Of a stretch of 7,977 bases of DNA, positions 5,714 through 7,977 are shown piece after piece. The position numbers were made by a program, and so were the translations under genes. Location of the stretch: assembly GCA_020438595.1 (NCBI GenBank), contig JAGQUI010000114.1, positions 1-7,977 of the forward strand, read 5' to 3'. Under the pieces are notes generated by a model that saw only the letters and a program-made list of their open reading frames with translations, was not told where the DNA came from and ran no database searches. The stretch comes from Propionibacteriaceae bacterium (GTDB taxonomy: Bacteria > Actinomycetota > Actinomycetes > Propionibacteriales > Propionibacteriaceae). The first letter of the stretch is position 1. Every line of letters begins with the position of its first letter.

Positions 5714-7560
5714 CCCTCGCCCACCTGTTCGGCCAGTTCCAGCCACTGCTCCTCCAGGGTCTCCTGACGATTCACAGCCTGCTCCAGTTCCGCGCCCAAC
5801 GCCACCAGCTTCTCGTAGTCGGCGGCGTGCGCGTCGAGTTCCGCGTGCAGTTCCTCGATCCGGGCCCCGGCCTTCGCCAGCTGGGACTCCACCCGGGCCA
5901 GGTCCTTGCGGGCCTGGCGCTGCACGGCGGCGTCGGTGGCGGTGGGACGCGGAGCCCCGGCCCGGCCACCGGGTTCCTCGGGGACCGCTGCCGCACGACG
6001 GCGCTCCAGGTACTCCTCGACCCCGCCGGGCAGCAGGACGCAGCTGCCGTCCCCGAGCAGGGCGTACTGCACGTCGCAGGTGCGCTCCAGGAACCACCGG
6101 TCGTGGGAGACCACGATCAGCGTGCCCGGCCAGCCGTCCAGGTGGTCCTCGATCACGGTGAGCGTGTCGATGTCGAGGTCGTTGGTGGGCTCGTCCAGCA
6201 GCAGCACGTTGGGCTCGCTGAGCAGCAGCCGCAGGAACTGCAGCCGGCGCCGCTCACCGCCGCTCAACTCGCCGATCCGGGTGACCAGGCGCTGGCCCGA
6301 GAACCCGAAGTCCTCGAGCAGGTTGGACGCCGAGGACTCCTTGCCGGTGGCCAGTTTCACCTGCCGCTGCAGCCGTTGCACCGACTCCAGCACCCTCTCG
6401 CCCGGGTCGGGTGGACCGAGTAAGGAACCGTCCCCAACTTGGTCCGGACCGGGTTGGGGACGGTTCCTTACTCGGTCCACCGCGGCGGCGTCCTGACTGA
6501 GGTAGCCGATCCGCAGGGTCTTCCCCTGCTTCACCCGTCCGGCCTGCGGCGCCACCTCGCCGGCCAGCAGGCGCAGCAGCGTGGTCTTTCCCGACCCGTT
6601 CACCCCGACGATCCCGATCCGGTCGCCCGGCCCGATCGACCAGTCCAGGTGGTCGACGAGCGCCCGGCCGTCGGGCAGCGCGTAGGTGAGGTGGTGCAGG
6701 TCGAACACGTCCTTGCCGAGCCGGGCGGTGGCGAACTCGCGCAGCCTCAGCGAGTCCCGGGCCTCGGGCTCGTTGCGGATCAGGGCGTTCGCCGCCTCGA
6801 TCCGGAACTTCGGCTTCGACGTGCGCGCGGGCGGGCCGCGGCGCAGCCAGGCGAGCTCCTTGCGCAGCAGGTTCTGCCGCCGGGCCTCGTTCGCCGCCGC
6901 CTGCCGGACCCGCTCGGCGCGGGCCAGCACGTAGGCCGCGTAGCCGCCGTCGTAGGCGTCCACGACCGCGTCGTGCACCTCCCAGACCCGGGTGCAGACC
7001 GCGTCGAGGAACCAGCGGTCGTGGCTGACCACCAGCATCGCGGTGCCGGCAGCCTGCAGCCGGTTCAGGTGCCCGGCCAGCCAGGCGACGGCCTCCACGT
7101 CCAGGTGGTTGGTGGGCTCGTCCAGGACCAGCAGGTCGTGCCCGGCCAGCAGGACGGCGGCGAGGCTGACCCGGCGCCGCTCGCCGCCGCTCAGGTCGGC
7201 GACCGGCTGGGCGAGGTCGAGGATGCCGAGCAGGTGCGTGACCACCGACCGCTTGCCCGCGTCCGCCGCCCACGCGTGGTCGGGCCGTCCGCCCACGACG
7301 ACGTCGCGGATGGTCGCTCCGGGCGCGAAGTCCTCCACCTGGCCGAGGTGGCCGACGGTCGCGGACCGGTTGCGCACGACCTGCCCGGCGTCGGGCTCGC
7401 GCTCGCCGACGAGCAGTTCCAGCAGCGTGGTCTTGCCGTCGCCGTTGCGCCCGACCACACCCACCACGTCGCCGTGGTCGAGGCCGAGGCTCACCCCGTC
7501 CAGCAGGACGCGGGTGCCGAACGCGATCGAGATCCGTTCGGCGTTCACCAGGTTCGCCAA
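5710..7560 (-). CDS. ABC-F family ATPase (Uup-like) with an in-frame palindromic insertion
   Basis: Soluble protein with two ATP-binding cassettes and no membrane domain; the ABC-F family acts on ribosomes, in translation rescue or antibiotic protection, rather than in transport. Domain 1 has Walker A GRNGDGKT (37-44), signature LSGGE (123-127), Walker B LLVLDEPT (143-150) and switch His180. A basic linker of about 200-290 is the region that contacts the P-site tRNA. Domain 2 has GVNGSGKT (319-326), LSGGE (432-436), LLLDEPT (453-459) and His486. A charged C-terminal coiled coil (about 540-614) suggests the Uup type, which is why the best guess is a housekeeping rather than resistance member. 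Residues 363-385 are encoded by a palindromic insertion. The start is TTG, supported by the family-typical MANLVN, though no clear ribosome binding site is seen. It is 10 nt from the DUF4191 stop. Confidence 0.95.
   Translation of the reverse strand: MANLVNAERISIAFGTRVLLDGVSLGLDHGDVVGVVGRNGDGKTTLLELLVGEREPDAGQVVRNRSATVGHLGQVEDFAPGATIRDVVVGGRPDHAWAADAGKRSVVTHLLGILDLAQPVADLSGGERRRVSLAAVLLAGHDLLVLDEPTNHLDVEAVAWLAGHLNRLQAAGTAMLVVSHDRWFLDAVCTRVWEVHDAVVDAYDGGYAAYVLARAERVRQAAANEARRQNLLRKELAWLRRGPPARTSKPKFRIEAANALIRNEPEARDSLRLREFATARLGKDVFDLHHLTYALPDGRALVDHLDWSIGPGDRIGIVGVNGSGKTTLLRLLAGEVAPQAGRVKQGKTLRIGYLSQDAAAVDRVRNRPQPGPDQVGDGSLLGPPDPGERVLESVQRLQRQVKLATGKESSASNLLEDFGFSGQRLVTRIGELSGGERRRLQFLRLLLSEPNVLLLDEPTNDLDIDTLTVIEDHLDGWPGTLIVVSHDRWFLERTCDVQYALLGDGSCVLLPGGVEEYLERRRAAAVPEEPGGRAGAPRPTATDAAVQRQARKDLARVESQLAKAGARIEELHAELDAHAADYEKLVALGAELEQAVNRQETLEEQWLELAEQVGEG
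6410..6481. repeat. 72-bp near-perfect palindromic element inside the ABC-F gene
   Basis: Bases 6410-6438 and 6453-6481 are exact reverse complements (29 bp). The centre, 6441-6450, is GGTCCGGACC, itself palindromic, and only the pairs 6439/6452 and 6440/6451 (T and G) fail, so 34 of 36 positions pair. The host gene reads through it without a stop, as residues from Ala360 to Pro384, with RVRNRPQPGPDQVGDGSLL central. Deleting 69 bp (6409-6477) restores AAAVDPGERVLE, a normal-looking ABC-F sequence, and leaves GGTC on both sides (6405-6408 and 6474-6477), a possible target duplication. The core TAAGGAACCGTCCCC resembles short palindromic repeats linked to REP-associated transposases (recollection). 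No second copy is seen in this window. Confidence 0.93.
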
Positions 7561-7570
7561 GGGACGCTGC

Positions 7571-7977
7571 TCAGCGCCCGCGCATCGCCTGCTTGGCGCC
7601 CTTCATCGACGGCATCGGGCCGCGGGGCATCGGCACCTTCGGCCGTACCGCGTCGAGCGCCCGCAGCCGGGCCTTCACGTCGGTGATCTGGCTCGGCTCG
7701 AGCTTCTTCGGCAGCTTCTTGATCGTGTCGGCCAGCTTGGCGAGCGGCACCTGGCCCTCGCCGTCGCCCATCACGATCGACGTGACCGGGACGCCGTAGG
7801 CGACCTGCTCGTGCTTCTTGGTCTCGGACGCGAGCAGCGTCTTCACCCGTCCCGCGTTGCCCTCGCCGACCAGCACGATGCCGCCCGGGCCGACCGCGCG
7901 GTGCACGATGTCGAGCTGCTTGGTGGCGGTGACCACCGGGGTGTAGAACCACTTCTTCTGGTCCAGCATGCCGAGGG
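7571..7977 (-). CDS. DUF4191 family protein, C-terminal part
   Basis: Uncharacterised actinobacterial protein, cut by the window end. The frame is open to base 7977, and the ATG at 7969 is probably internal, because family members carry an N-terminal region with two membrane helices before this part. What is present includes TATKQLDIVHRAVGPGGIVLVGEG (split here as positions about 14-37 after that Met), KTLLASETKKHEQ, GDGEGQVPLAKL and the Pro/Met-rich tail ending MRGR, all typical of DUF4191. In many actinobacteria this gene sits near lipA and glnA (from memory). Here it is followed after 10 nt by the ABC-F gene, so it is the likely upstream member of the operon. Its promoter is outside the window. 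Confidence 0.88.
   Translation of the reverse strand, partial: LGMLDQKKWFYTPVVTATKQLDIVHRAVGPGGIVLVGEGNAGRVKTLLASETKKHEQVAYGVPVTSIVMGDGEGQVPLAKLADTIKKLPKKLEPSQITDVKARLRALDAVRPKVPMPRGPMPSMKGAKQAMRGR

Noticed and set aside
6410..6481. Palindrome read as an intrinsic transcription terminator
   Set aside because: It lies in the middle of an intact coding sequence, has no T-run on either side, and the frame continues through it into the rest of domain 2.

Overview
The window is high-GC DNA with actinobacterial gene content: an iron-sulfur-type PurF followed by PurM and a DUF3073 protein, and a DUF4191 protein at the other end. It holds nine genes, two of them cut by the window edges. The genus cannot be fixed from the sequence. 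GTG and TTG starts are common.

Layout. Positions 1-2350 (+ strand) hold the end of purF and all of purM, overlapping by 11 bp: steps 1 and 5 of de novo purine synthesis. A short gap with a possible terminator and promoter leads to a small DUF3073 gene (2492-2728, +). Positions 2751-2889 carry three tandem copies of a 43-44 bp GC-rich repeat, between this gene and the convergent gene that follows. Positions 2894-3208 (- strand) encode a SugE/Gdx small multidrug resistance protein. Its leader matches the guanidine-III (ykkC-III) riboswitch closely, so this is very probably a guanidinium exporter switched on by guanidinium. The 258 bp upstream of the riboswitch carry three copies of an 18-nt motif and other inverted repeats.

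Positions 3520-7977 (- strand) read as one tightly packed operon, in transcription order: DUF4191 membrane protein (5' end outside the window), ABC-F ATPase, an uncharacterised four-helix membrane protein, fructosamine kinase, and a small two-helix membrane protein. Gaps are 10 bp, a 4-bp GTGA overlap, 32 bp and 20 bp. The kinase suggests protein deglycation and the ABC-F protein suggests a ribosome-associated role; no single shared pathway is evident.

The most unusual signal lies inside the ABC-F gene. A 72-bp near-perfect palindrome (6410-6481) sits in frame in the coding sequence of the second ATPase domain and adds about 23 residues. Removing 69 bp restores what looks like a normal family sequence and leaves a 4-bp GGTC direct repeat as a possible target duplication. 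It looks like a small palindromic mobile element tolerated within a protein.
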